A stretch of DNA of 64,000 nucleotides from JBBQFI01 sp038237805 (lineage in GTDB: Bacteria > Verrucomicrobiota > Verrucomicrobiia > Chthoniobacterales > UBA10450): positions 186,001 through 250,000 of the forward strand of contig JBBRYI010000001.1 in the NCBI GenBank assembly GCA_038237805.1, in the 5' to 3' direction. Positions 49,167 through 57,724 of this stretch are shown here, one piece after another (position 1 is the first letter of the stretch; each line of letters opens with the position of its first letter). A program made the position numbers and the translations under genes. The notes beneath the pieces were generated by a model. It made no database searches. It saw nothing but the letters and a program-made list of their open reading frames with translations, and was not told the origin of the DNA.

Positions 49167-49215
49167 CGAACCAAAAAACGGTGGCAGATAAAATGCTTTC
49201 ACGTATCAATCAAAA

Positions 49216-49956
49216 ATGCGCAGGCGTTTGCCACGGATCATCGCGGCGGGATTATTCTGCTCGCTCGCAAGCTGCGCGACGCAGAGCAAACCGCCGAAGA
49301 ACACTTCCCGCACGTTTACCACTGTCGTAGTCGATGCCGGACACGGCGGGATGGATAGCGGAGCATCACGGCGCTCTGGCCCGCCGGAAAAAGTGGTCGC
49401 TCTCGACGTGGCGCAACGTGTCGACAAAAAGTTGCGCGAGTCACAATTAAAAACGGTTATGACTCGCCCGAGCGACGTGTTCATCTCGCTCGATCGACGC
49501 GTCGCCATTGGAAATGCGCAGAAAAATTCCGTCTTCGTCAGCATTCATTTCAATGATTCGCGTCGGCGCGCGGTTCATGGTTTCGAAACGTATTTTCATT
49601 CGCCGATGTCGTACGACCTTGCGCAAAGGATCGAAAATAAATTGCTTACCTTACGTCACGCGGTGAATCGGGGAGTGCACCCGGCGAACTTTCGCGTCTT
49701 GCGCAAGGCCGCTTATCCAGCCGTTCTCGTGGAATGCGGCTTTTTAAGCAACCGCTCAGAAGGACGATCCGCCCGCAGCTCCGATTATCGCGAGCAGCTC
49801 GCCGATAAAATCGCCGAAGCAATCGTCGAGCAACGCTACGGTGTTGGCGTTTATCAAGGCGGCGCGCAAAGCGTCGTTGAGCAAGGGGCAACGGCTACGC
49901 CGCAGGCTGGCTCTCCGCCGCCGAAGGCTCCGCCACTCGGTTCGCCGCATCGCTAG
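49216..49956 (+). CDS. N-acetylmuramoyl-L-alanine amidase lipoprotein
   Basis: 246 residues. Lipobox LASC after a short signal peptide. Amidase_3 domain with zinc ligands: VVVDAGHGGMDSGA (His), EKVVALDVAQRV (Glu), VFVSIHFND (His) and the catalytic Glu in PAVLVECGFLSN. It cleaves the bond between MurNAc and L-Ala in peptidoglycan. A proline-rich tail of about 30 residues ends the protein. Its last four bases overlap the convergent MFS gene. Confidence 0.93.
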   Translation: MRRRLPRIIAAGLFCSLASCATQSKPPKNTSRTFTTVVVDAGHGGMDSGASRRSGPPEKVVALDVAQRVDKKLRESQLKTVMTRPSDVFISLDRRVAIGNAQKNSVFVSIHFNDSRRRAVHGFETYFHSPMSYDLAQRIENKLLTLRHAVNRGVHPANFRVLRKAAYPAVLVECGFLSNRSEGRSARSSDYREQLADKIAEAIVEQRYGVGVYQGGAQSVVEQGATATPQAGSPPPKAPPLGSPHR

Positions 49957-51185
49957 AACTCGATCCCACGCGCCTCGCGTCCGATCGCTGCGAGAATAAT
50001 GATCGCAATAAAGACGACGAGTTCGATGCACGCCATCGTGAGCGCGTAATTCGCGTTGCCATTCGCATCGCGGAAACGTTCGGCCAGCCAGGCTTGTTGT
50101 TGGGCGGCGTAAGCGGCAGCGAAATTCCCTAATTGATAAGCGAGACCGGGAAACGTCCCGCGAAACAGCGGCGGCGAAAGTTCGTTCAAATGCACCGGGA
50201 CAACACCCCATGCGCCCTGCACCATGAACTGCATGAGAAATCCACCAACAATCAGGAGCGCAGTTGTCGGCGCAAAAATCCAGAGAGGGATTAACAACAT
50301 TCCGCACAGCGCAGAGAAGATGATGGATCTCCGACGCCCCCATTTTTGTGAAAGGAAACCTACGATTGTTCCGCCGCAGATCGCGCCGAAGGCATACACG
50401 ATCGTGATCATCGATTTCTGGCTCACGCCAAAACCGCGCTGTTTCTCGAGAAAGGTCGGATAGAGATCCTGTGTGCCGTGCGACATGTAGTTGAACGCCG
50501 TCATGAGCAGAACGGCGTAGACGAACAAGAGACCGTGTTGCCTAACGAGTCCGATAAAATCGATCCGCGTTTTTTCCTTTCGCTCACGCTGGCGGTGCCA
50601 GACCGGCGATTCTGGCACTCGCGCCCGAATAAAAATGACGAGCAGCGCCGGAAGCGCACCGGCAATGAACAGGCCGCGCCAACCGAAAAACGGAAAGACG
50701 ATCCAATAAACGACGGCGGCGAGGAGATAACCAAACGCGTAACCCTGTTGCAAAATTCCCGAGAACAAACCGCGCGCTTCGGTTGGCAACGACTCCATGG
50801 CGAGCGATGCGCCGAGTCCCCATTCCCCGCCCATGCCGATTCCGTAGAGCGCGCGCAGCAGAAGGAAGATTGTGAAATTTGGCGCGACTGCGGTCAGTAA
50901 TTCCATCAATGAATAAAAAATGATGTCGGCCATGAGCGGAATGCGGCGGCCGAATTTGTCCCCGAGCAATCCGAAGATAAACGCGCCGAGCGGGCGCATC
51001 ATGAGCGTCAACGTGATTGCGAATGCGACTTGCGGAATTGTTCGGCGAAAATCGTGCGCAACCGGACTCAGGACGAAGGTGAGCAGAAAAAAATCGAGCG
51101 CATCGAGCGCCCAACCCAGGAAACAGGCGATGAATGTGTTGCGCTGATCGCGATTCAACGAGCGAAAAAGCCGCATCGCTTCCAC
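49953..51185 (-). CDS. MFS transporter, SHS (sialate/lactate) type
   Basis: 410 residues, about twelve segments. The start FRSLNRDQRNTFIACFLGWALDALDFFLLTFVL, the cytoplasmic motif GLLGDKFGRRIPL and the central YGIGMGGEWGLGASLAMESLPTEARG are characteristic of the SHS family (NanT, JEN1-like lactate/pyruvate or sialate:H+ symporters). Substrate is probably a monocarboxylate or sialic acid; cannot be narrowed. Convergent with the amidase gene. Confidence 0.88.
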   Translation of the reverse strand: MEAMRLFRSLNRDQRNTFIACFLGWALDALDFFLLTFVLSPVAHDFRRTIPQVAFAITLTLMMRPLGAFIFGLLGDKFGRRIPLMADIIFYSLMELLTAVAPNFTIFLLLRALYGIGMGGEWGLGASLAMESLPTEARGLFSGILQQGYAFGYLLAAVVYWIVFPFFGWRGLFIAGALPALLVIFIRARVPESPVWHRQRERKEKTRIDFIGLVRQHGLLFVYAVLLMTAFNYMSHGTQDLYPTFLEKQRGFGVSQKSMITIVYAFGAICGGTIVGFLSQKWGRRRSIIFSALCGMLLIPLWIFAPTTALLIVGGFLMQFMVQGAWGVVPVHLNELSPPLFRGTFPGLAYQLGNFAAAYAAQQQAWLAERFRDANGNANYALTMACIELVVFIAIIILAAIGREARGIEF

Positions 51186-51200
51186 GCAAATCAGCTACTT

Positions 51201-51296
51201 GTCATGTCGAGCGAAGTCGAGACATCTCTTATCGTTAGTCGGGCAGTAAGATTCCTCCTCGGTCCGAGCCGGACTGGCACATTCGCTCGGAATGAC
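51201..51296. repeat. Palindromic repeat, GTCATxxCGAGCG family (copy 5)
   Basis: Arms GTCATGTCGAGCGAAGTCGA and CACATTCGCTCGGAATGAC with an inner GACATCTC; a one-mismatch TCGTTAGT word is inside. In the gap before the next gene. Confidence 0.7.
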
Positions 51297-51324
51297 AGAA
51301 AACGGCGCACTGCTAGATTCAATA

Positions 51325-51720
51325 ATGCGCTATCTCGTAAAAGCACGCGTCAGGAATGGGAAGCGTGAGTCGCTTATCCGCGCGATCGAAGGTGAAACCC
51401 TCGGCAAAGGTTCGATCGCCGGTGATGAATATGTCTACGATATGACGCAAGCTCGCGTCGCGGCCGATGGGACGGCGCGCTGGGTCGAGACGTGTTTTTG
51501 CGATCCGCCGCTTGCGGAAGAGCGGCCCTATTGGGAAGAATATTTCGAACTGCTCAGCGTTAAGGATGCGCATTCGCGCCGCGACTGCCGTCACGAAAAC
51601 GGCACGGAACCGTGGGCCTGCTGCGATTGTGATTGCACTCGGCGGCTTGAAGAAAAACTGGAAAGCAAAGGCGAATCGTTTTTGGAGGAGCTGCGCCTTT
51701 CGTCAGCTATTAAGCAATAG
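51325..51720 (+). CDS. Conserved hypothetical protein with Cys cluster
   Basis: 131 residues from ATG 51325 (MRYLVKARVRNGKRESLIRAIEGETLGKG); the frame upstream to 51292 runs over a repeat. WVETCFCDPPLAEERPYWEEYFELLSVKDAHSRRDC and WACCDCDCTRRLEEKLE contain seven or more Cys residues that could bind a metal cluster or zinc. I recognise it as a conserved bacterial family without knowing a function. Precedes the palindrome and metH. Confidence 0.75.
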   Translation: MRYLVKARVRNGKRESLIRAIEGETLGKGSIAGDEYVYDMTQARVAADGTARWVETCFCDPPLAEERPYWEEYFELLSVKDAHSRRDCRHENGTEPWACCDCDCTRRLEEKLESKGESFLEELRLSSAIKQ

Positions 51721-51738
51721 TCGCTTGATCGACAACGT

Positions 51739-51762
51739 ATTGACGTATCATGATACGTCAAT
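51739..51762. promoter_or_regulatory. Perfect 24-bp palindrome upstream of metH
   Basis: The half site ATTGACGTATCA is followed at once by its exact reverse complement (positions 51739-51750 and 51751-51762). It lies 48 bases before the metH start and contains TTGACG, which could be a -35 element. A dimeric repressor operator for the methionine synthase unit is the simplest reading. A terminator hairpin for the upstream gene (followed by TTTGTTGG) is the alternative. Confidence 0.6.
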
Positions 51763-51809
51763 TTGTTGGTTGCTGTAGACCGGAAAGTAGCGTTTAATGC
51801 TCGGACGTC

Positions 51810-52925
51810 ATGCCGGACCCCGACTCTCACCCATTGGAAGAATTGCTGCGCGAACGCATCGCGATTCTCGATGGCGCCATGGGCACGATGATCCAGCGCT
51901 ACAAGCTAAGCGAAGCCGACTATCGCGGAATCCGATTTCACGATTGGAAAGGCAAAGATCTAAAAGGCAGCCTCGAACTACTTCTGCTGACGAAACCAAA
52001 TGTTATCGATGAGATTCATACGCAGTACCTCGAGGCGGGAGCCGATCTGATCGAAACCAACACTTTCAGCGCAACGACGATCGGGCTCCACGATTTTCTG
52101 TTTCAAGGCGAACCGAAGAGCGGCCGCAAAGATACCGAGTTTTTCCAGCGCGTGGTCGATGATAACGAGCTGCGCAATCTCGTCCATGAAATGAACTTCG
52201 CAGCAGCACGCATCGCGCATGAGGCGGCCGACCGCGTGTCGAACGCGACTGGGCAACGGCGTTTTGTGGTGGGCTCAATGGGACCGTTGCCGGTAACCGC
52301 ATCTCTTTCGCCCGACGTTAACGACCCCAGTTTTCGCGCCGTAAATTTCGATCAAATCGAAAGCGCTTATGCGGGCCAGGCTGCGGCATTGCTTGAGGGC
52401 GGAGTCGATCTGCTCGCGGTGGAAACAATCTTCGACACGCTCAACGCGAAGGCCGCGATCTCTGCGATCACGCAAGTTTTCGAACGCGCCGGCAAAAAAG
52501 TTCCGCTGATTATTTCCGGAACGGTGACCGATCTTTCCGGCCGCATACTGAGTGGTCAAACGGTAGAAGCTTTTCTGATTTCCGTCGCACATGCGAATCC
52601 GCTGGTGCTCAGCCTCAACTGCGCGCTCGGCCCTAACGAGATGGAACCTTATGTGGAAGAACTCGCGCGCTCCGCGACCACTTACACGAGCGCGTACCCA
52701 AACGCCGGTCTGCCCGATCCACTTTCACCGACCGGTTTTCCGGAGACGCCGGAGAGCCTGGCGCCGAAATTGGGCGAGTGGGCGGAAAACGGATGGCTGA
52801 ATATTGTCGGCGGCTGTTGCGGGACGACGCCAGAACACATTCGCGCCATCGCAACGGCTGTCCGGTCTTTTGCACCGCGTCCCTTTCCGACCGCCATGCG
52901 CAACGGTAGCGGCCAATCGAACTGA
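51810..52925 (+). CDS. metH: Methionine synthase, homocysteine-binding module (split MetH part 1)
   Basis: 371 residues: the homocysteine S-methyltransferase barrel only. AILDGAMGTMIQRYKLSEADYRG and the zinc ligands Cys271 (LNCALGPNEM) and Cys336/Cys337 (VGGCCGTTPEHIRAI) are intact. In E. coli this is the first quarter of one MetH chain; here the chain stops and a second ORF starts at the overlapping TGATG. The linker before the stop (SFAPRPFPTAMRNGSGQSN) is unrelated to MetH. Both halves are intact, so this looks like a true two-subunit enzyme rather than a mutation. Confidence 0.95.
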   Translation: MPDPDSHPLEELLRERIAILDGAMGTMIQRYKLSEADYRGIRFHDWKGKDLKGSLELLLLTKPNVIDEIHTQYLEAGADLIETNTFSATTIGLHDFLFQGEPKSGRKDTEFFQRVVDDNELRNLVHEMNFAAARIAHEAADRVSNATGQRRFVVGSMGPLPVTASLSPDVNDPSFRAVNFDQIESAYAGQAAALLEGGVDLLAVETIFDTLNAKAAISAITQVFERAGKKVPLIISGTVTDLSGRILSGQTVEAFLISVAHANPLVLSLNCALGPNEMEPYVEELARSATTYTSAYPNAGLPDPLSPTGFPETPESLAPKLGEWAENGWLNIVGGCCGTTPEHIRAIATAVRSFAPRPFPTAMRNGSGQSN

Positions 52926-55717
52926 TGCGCGCGCTCCAACTCGCCGGCCTTGAGCCGCTAGTCATCACGCCTGACACCGGTTTCGTTGTCATAGGCGAAC
53001 GTACGAACATCACTGGTTCGCCCAAATTTTCGAAATTGATTCTGGGCGGCGACTTCGACGCCGCGGTCGCCGTTGCGCGGCAGCAGGTCAACGGCGGCGC
53101 CAACATTCTCGACGTCAACGTGGACGAAGGAATGATCGATTCGGAAGCGACCATGACGCGCTTTCTCAACCTGATTCAAAGCGAGCCGGAAATCGCGCGC
53201 ATTCCCATCATGATCGACAGCTCGAAATGGAGCGTGATCGAGGCGGGGTTAAAATGCGTACAGGGAAAATGCGTTGTGAACTCGATATCGCTGAAAAATG
53301 GCGAGGAAGAATTTCTGCGCCACGCTGCACTCGTTAGGCGCTACGGCGCCGCCGTTATCGTGATGGCGTTCGATGAAAGCGGTCAAGCCGACACTCTGGA
53401 GCGACGAATCGAAATTTGCAGCCGTGCTTACAAACTATTAACGGAGCGGGCCGGATTTTTGCCTAACGACATTATTTTCGATCCGAATATTCTGACGGTG
53501 GCAACCGGATTGGAAGAACATCGCAACTACGCAGTCGATTTCATTGAAGCGACGCGCTGGATCAAAGCGAATCTACCGGATACGCGCGTGAGCGGCGGCG
53601 TGAGTAACATCTCATTCTCATTTCGAGGCAACAACACCGTGCGTGAAGCGATGCACGCGGCGTTTCTCTATCACGCGATTCGCGCCGGGCTCGACATGGG
53701 AATCGTCAATGCCGGTCAGCTTGCGGTGTATGAAGAAATTGACCCTCCGTTGCGCGAGCGTGTTGAAGATGTGCTGCTCAATCGTCGCGACGATGCGACA
53801 GAACGATTGGTCGAATTTGCAGAAACCGTTAAAGCGGCTGGCAAGGTCGCGGTGAAAGATGAAGCATGGCGCGAGCGTCCGGTCGAGGAGCGCCTTTCAC
53901 ATGCTCTGGTCAAAGGCATCGTTGATTTCATCGATGCGGACACCGAAGAGGCGCGGCAGAAATCAAAGCGGCCGCTTGATGTGATCGAAGGTCCGCTCAT
54001 GGCGGGAATGAGCGTGGTGGGCGATCTCTTTGGCGCAGGCAAAATGTTTTTGCCGCAGGTGGTGAAAAGTGCGCGCGTGATGAAAAAAGCAGTCGCGTAT
54101 TTGATGCCGTTTATGGAAGCGGAAAAAGCCGGAGGGGCGAAACCGCAGGGCCGAATCGTGATGGCGACAGTGAAAGGCGACGTGCACGACATCGGGAAAA
54201 ATATCGTGGGCGTTGTCCTGCAATGTAATAACTACGAGGTAATCGATCTCGGCGTGATGGTGCCGGCGGCGAAGATTTTGGAAACGGCGCGGGAAAGGCA
54301 AGCGGACATCATTGGATTAAGCGGACTGATTACGCCTTCGCTCGACGAGATGGTGCACGTGGCGCAGGAAATGGAGCGGGAGAAGTTTAATCTTCCGCTG
54401 CTCATCGGCGGTGCGACTACGAGCCGCGCGCACACCGCGGTCAAGATCGAGCCTCACTATCGCGCGAATAGCACTGTGCATGTGCTTGATGCTTCACGCG
54501 CAGTCGGGGTCGTAAATAATCTGCTGAGTACGGAGGGAAATGGCGCCTTTGCCGCGAAAACTCGCGCTGATTATCAGCGATTGCGGGAAGAGCACGCCTC
54601 AAAGACGCAGGAAAAGAAATTGGTCTCACTTGAGGAAGCGCGCGCGCGAAAACCGAGGTTGGATTGGGCGAATTTCAAACCGCCAACACCGGAGTTTGTC
54701 GGAACGCGCATTTACGCGACAGATCTGGGTAGCGCACGCGTCTCGCGTGTGGGCGACGGCGTCTCGCCGTCGCGAACTTCCGATTCTGCAAAAAGTTCGT
54801 CTCCGCGAGACGCGTGCGCTAGCCAATCCATATCGCTCGAGACGCTCATCGATTACATCGATTGGTCCCCGTTTTTTCACACATGGGAATTGCGCGGACG
54901 CTACCCGGCGATTTTCGATGATCCGACAGTCGGAAACCAAGCTCGCGAATTGTTCGATGATGCACAGAAACTTCTTCAGTGCATCGCCTCGGAAAGATTG
55001 CTGACCGCACGCGGCGTGTTCGCCTTCTGGCCAGCAAACTCGTTAGGCGACGATGTTGAGGTTTATGAAGATGCCGAGCGCACGAGAGTGAGGACGACAT
55101 TCCATTTCCTGCGGCAGCAAATGCAAAAACCGGCGGACCAATTCAATCATTGCCTGGCCGATTACATCGCACCGAAAAATTCAAGCGACGCTCACAGAGC
55201 GCCGCTACAGGATTTTCTTGGCGGATTCGCAGTCACGGCGGGAATAGGCGCAGACGAACTGGCGCAAGAATTCGCGAAGGACCATGACGATTACAACAGT
55301 ATCCTAACGAAAGCTCTGGCGGATCGATTGGCCGAAGCATTCGCGGAATATCTGCACAAGCAGGCGCGCATCGCGTGGGGCTTCGGCGCGGATGAAAAAC
55401 TCTCGACGGAAGAATTGATTCGCGAACGCTACCGCGGGATTCGTCCGGCGGCGGGTTATCCCGCTTCGCCTGAACATACGGAGAAGCAAACGCTTTTCGA
55501 TCTGCTCAAAGCCGAGGAAAACACTGGTATTACCCTAACGGAATCTTTCGCAATGCATCCCGGCGCAAGCGTGAGCGGACTTTATTTCTCGCATCCAGAC
55601 TCGAAATATTTCGCCGTCGGAAAAATCAACCGGGATCAGGTGCGCGATTATGCCGCGCGCAAAAAGATGCCTAACGAGTGGGTGGAAAAATGGCTCGCGC
55701 CAAACCTGTCTTACTAA
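52925..55717 (+). CDS. metH: Methionine synthase, folate/B12/activation modules (split MetH part 2)
   Basis: 930 residues. Pterin-binding barrel (VVIGERTNITGSPKFSKLI, DVNVDEGMIDSEATM), helical cap, cobalamin domain with axial His421 in KGDVHDIGKNIVGVVLQCNNYEV, and the SAM activation domain (YRGIRPAAGYPASPEHTEK, LTESFAMHPGASVSGLYFSHP). Transfers methyl from 5-methyl-THF to homocysteine through cob(I)alamin together with part 1. Residues 603-632, between the B12 and activation domains, are an insertion coded by a perfect palindromic element (54731-54820). A second half repeat (HRAPLQ) is at 55196-55212. Six CCTAACGA words or near matches. Confidence 0.96.
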   Translation: MRALQLAGLEPLVITPDTGFVVIGERTNITGSPKFSKLILGGDFDAAVAVARQQVNGGANILDVNVDEGMIDSEATMTRFLNLIQSEPEIARIPIMIDSSKWSVIEAGLKCVQGKCVVNSISLKNGEEEFLRHAALVRRYGAAVIVMAFDESGQADTLERRIEICSRAYKLLTERAGFLPNDIIFDPNILTVATGLEEHRNYAVDFIEATRWIKANLPDTRVSGGVSNISFSFRGNNTVREAMHAAFLYHAIRAGLDMGIVNAGQLAVYEEIDPPLRERVEDVLLNRRDDATERLVEFAETVKAAGKVAVKDEAWRERPVEERLSHALVKGIVDFIDADTEEARQKSKRPLDVIEGPLMAGMSVVGDLFGAGKMFLPQVVKSARVMKKAVAYLMPFMEAEKAGGAKPQGRIVMATVKGDVHDIGKNIVGVVLQCNNYEVIDLGVMVPAAKILETARERQADIIGLSGLITPSLDEMVHVAQEMEREKFNLPLLIGGATTSRAHTAVKIEPHYRANSTVHVLDASRAVGVVNNLLSTEGNGAFAAKTRADYQRLREEHASKTQEKKLVSLEEARARKPRLDWANFKPPTPEFVGTRIYATDLGSARVSRVGDGVSPSRTSDSAKSSSPRDACASQSISLETLIDYIDWSPFFHTWELRGRYPAIFDDPTVGNQARELFDDAQKLLQCIASERLLTARGVFAFWPANSLGDDVEVYEDAERTRVRTTFHFLRQQMQKPADQFNHCLADYIAPKNSSDAHRAPLQDFLGGFAVTAGIGADELAQEFAKDHDDYNSILTKALADRLAEAFAEYLHKQARIAWGFGADEKLSTEELIRERYRGIRPAAGYPASPEHTEKQTLFDLLKAEENTGITLTESFAMHPGASVSGLYFSHPDSKYFAVGKINRDQVRDYAARKKMPNEWVEKWLAPNLSY
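54731..54820. repeat. 90-bp palindromic element in frame within metH
   Basis: Perfect 17-bp inverted ends AGCGCACGCGTCTCGCG / CGCGAGACGCGTGCGCT and a perfect inner hairpin GCGACGGCG-tct-CGCCGTCGC. Length 90 = 30 codons, so the frame is kept and a Ser/Arg-rich loop is added. Ends match the elements in clpB and at 47546. Confidence 0.92.
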
Positions 55718-56637
55718 GAGACAGGACGGTCTGATCGTTCCGCATTAAGCGACGGATCCTGAATTTGCGCGCCGAAAATTAGAAGTGCACCCGCCTCGTC
55801 GGCAGAAACAGGATCTGCAGTTTTTTGCGTCGCCTCGGGCCAATGAACGCTCCAGGCAAGTCCGCATTTTTCCAGCACCCAAATAAAGTAGCGGGTAAGA
55901 TCGAACTCCCACCACTTCAATCCATGCGCAGCGCAGCGCGGTTTGGCGTGGTGATTATTGTGATAGCCTTCGCCGAACGCGCCCATGCCGATCCAAAAAT
56001 TATTTTTGCTGTGATCGGAGGTCTCGAAGTTCCTGTATCCAAAGGCGGGCATGTGACAGATCGAGTTAACGGCCCAGGTCATATTATATATGATGAGCAT
56101 GGGAACGTAGAGACACCAGAGCATGCCGGCGAAACCGAATGCGAAATAGAGCGCGGCGGCGACCGCGAGATGCGGCAAAACATAGAGATAACTGCGTTCC
56201 CAGAGTCGGCAGTACCAGATTTTACGCACATCGGCAGCGTAACGGAGCGAGCGTTCGCGGAAGCCGGGCGGCTTGCGAATGAGCCACATCATATGCGCAT
56301 AGGGAAATCCGTGCACCGGGCTATGGATGTCTTCGTCGGTATCCGATTTTAGGTGATGGTAACGATGATCGCCGACCCAAGTGACAGGATCGCCGGCTAA
56401 CGTCACTGCCGAACCGGTGGCGAAAAAAAACTTCAGCCAACCCGGCATTTCGAATCCACGGTGAGTGAGATACCGATGAAGGTAAAGGGTCGTGCTCATT
56501 CCGCCCCAAAAGTAAACCGTGAGCATGAACGGAAGGTAGGCGAGATGAAAACGAGTGAGCAATCCCACGAATCCTAGCAATTGGATCGCGATCAGGATTG
56601 CGAAAATGAACAAATTAACCTTTTCGTTTTTAAACAT
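55714..56637 (-). CDS. Membrane fatty acid desaturase (acyl-CoA delta-9 type)
   Basis: 307 residues from ATG 56637 (MFKNEKVNLFIFAILIAIQLLGF). Three histidine boxes of the di-iron desaturases: HRYLTHR, HRYHH (VGDHRYHHLKSD) and HNNHH (GEGYHNNHHAKPR). Four hydrophobic segments. Introduces a double bond in acyl chains with oxygen and electron donors. Its stop overlaps that of metH (convergent). Confident at family level, regiochemistry inferred. Confidence 0.93.
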   Translation of the reverse strand: MFKNEKVNLFIFAILIAIQLLGFVGLLTRFHLAYLPFMLTVYFWGGMSTTLYLHRYLTHRGFEMPGWLKFFFATGSAVTLAGDPVTWVGDHRYHHLKSDTDEDIHSPVHGFPYAHMMWLIRKPPGFRERSLRYAADVRKIWYCRLWERSYLYVLPHLAVAAALYFAFGFAGMLWCLYVPMLIIYNMTWAVNSICHMPAFGYRNFETSDHSKNNFWIGMGAFGEGYHNNHHAKPRCAAHGLKWWEFDLTRYFIWVLEKCGLAWSVHWPEATQKTADPVSADEAGALLIFGAQIQDPSLNAERSDRPVS

Positions 56638-56801
56638 GCAGTGTGGCAAGAAGCAGCCAGCTGGGCCGCATTCCAGAAATCGAGGCGACACGATGCGATG
56701 GAAGGTGTTTCGGCGCAACTAGTTTCCAAAAAGTAGCTGGGGCGGGACAAGATTGTGCATGCGCAGTGGAGCGGGGCGTGTTACACAGCTTTCCGACAGC
56801 G

Positions 56802-56878
<77 letters not shown>

Positions 56879-56892
56879 ACGTCGAATAAGAA

Positions 56893-57495
56893 ATGAAGCG
56901 GATTTGTCAGCTGTTTTTTTGCGTAATGCTTTGGCCTGCGCTGTGCAGCGTCGCACAGGATTCGTTGCCGCGGAAAGAGAGCGCGAAGCCAACCGCCTCG
57001 GCCAGCCCAACACCAATTCCCGAAAGTGTGCTGGCGTTGATTCCACCTCCTGCCGGAAATAGCGCGCCGCCGCCGGCAGGGCCAGCAATGCCGGATCTAT
57101 CGCAGCTCGATCAAATCTTCAAGCAGACCGCTCCCGGAAAGGAAGCGGCGGAATATCGCGCTCACGTCGAATGGCGCGAATTAAAAAATCGCACCGTCAA
57201 CGATCCCGCCGTGGTAGCGGCGAAGGCCGCAGCTCGAGCAGCCTCGACCGACTTGGAAAAACGCAATCGTCTTCGCGTTTATTATAAAATTTTCTACGCG
57301 CGCATGCGAGCGCGTGCCTCCAATCCCCAAATAGTTGCTTACCTGGACTCGATGAAAGACGCGCACCTCAGTCTTTTGGATCAGCCCCGGGTGCGTCCAA
57401 CGCCGGAAGAAGCGAAGAAACCAGAGCCCACTCCCGAACAAAGCAGCCAGCCCGCCCCAGAGCCGAGTTTGCCTAACGAGCAACCTTTGCCTTAG
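56893..57495 (+). CDS. Secreted proline-rich protein
   Basis: 200 residues. Signal peptide MKRICQLFFCVMLWPALCSVA, cleaved before QDSLP. The mature chain is proline/alanine-rich at both ends, with a central helical segment (HVEWRELKNRTVNDPAVVAAKAAARAASTDLEKRNRLRVYYKIFYARMRARASNPQIVAYLDSM). The helical core of about 90 residues is basic. No domain recognised. Possibly an envelope structural or adaptor protein. It lies between two tRNA genes. Its C-terminal LPNEQPLP is written over a GCCTAACGAG word. Confidence 0.7.
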   Translation: MKRICQLFFCVMLWPALCSVAQDSLPRKESAKPTASASPTPIPESVLALIPPPAGNSAPPPAGPAMPDLSQLDQIFKQTAPGKEAAEYRAHVEWRELKNRTVNDPAVVAAKAAARAASTDLEKRNRLRVYYKIFYARMRARASNPQIVAYLDSMKDAHLSLLDQPRVRPTPEEAKKPEPTPEQSSQPAPEPSLPNEQPLP

Positions 57496-57543
57496 CGTCG
57501 GCTTGCCTCCGATGCAACGGCGAATAGAATCGTGATCATCCAC

Positions 57544-57615
57544 GGCGCGTTCGTCTAGTGGTTAGGACACAGCCCTCTCAAGGCTGGTGCACGGGTTCGA
57601 CTCCCGTACGCGCTG
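57544..57615 (+). tRNA. tRNA-Glu (anticodon CUC)
   Basis: 72 nt, no encoded CCA. Acceptor GGCGCGT/ACGCGCT with a G-U first pair, D-arm TCGTCTAGTGGTTAGGA, anticodon loop CTCTCAA (CUC, glutamate), T-arm ACGGG-TTCGACT-CCCGT. Confidence 0.93.
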
Positions 57616-57724
57616 CTTTATTTTCATCAACGTGGATCAAGTGCATGCTTGACCGTGGGCCAGGCATCTGGATACAAATTGCCAACACAATGGAGCTTCG
57701 CTCGCAGTTTGAGCGTTCGACCAC

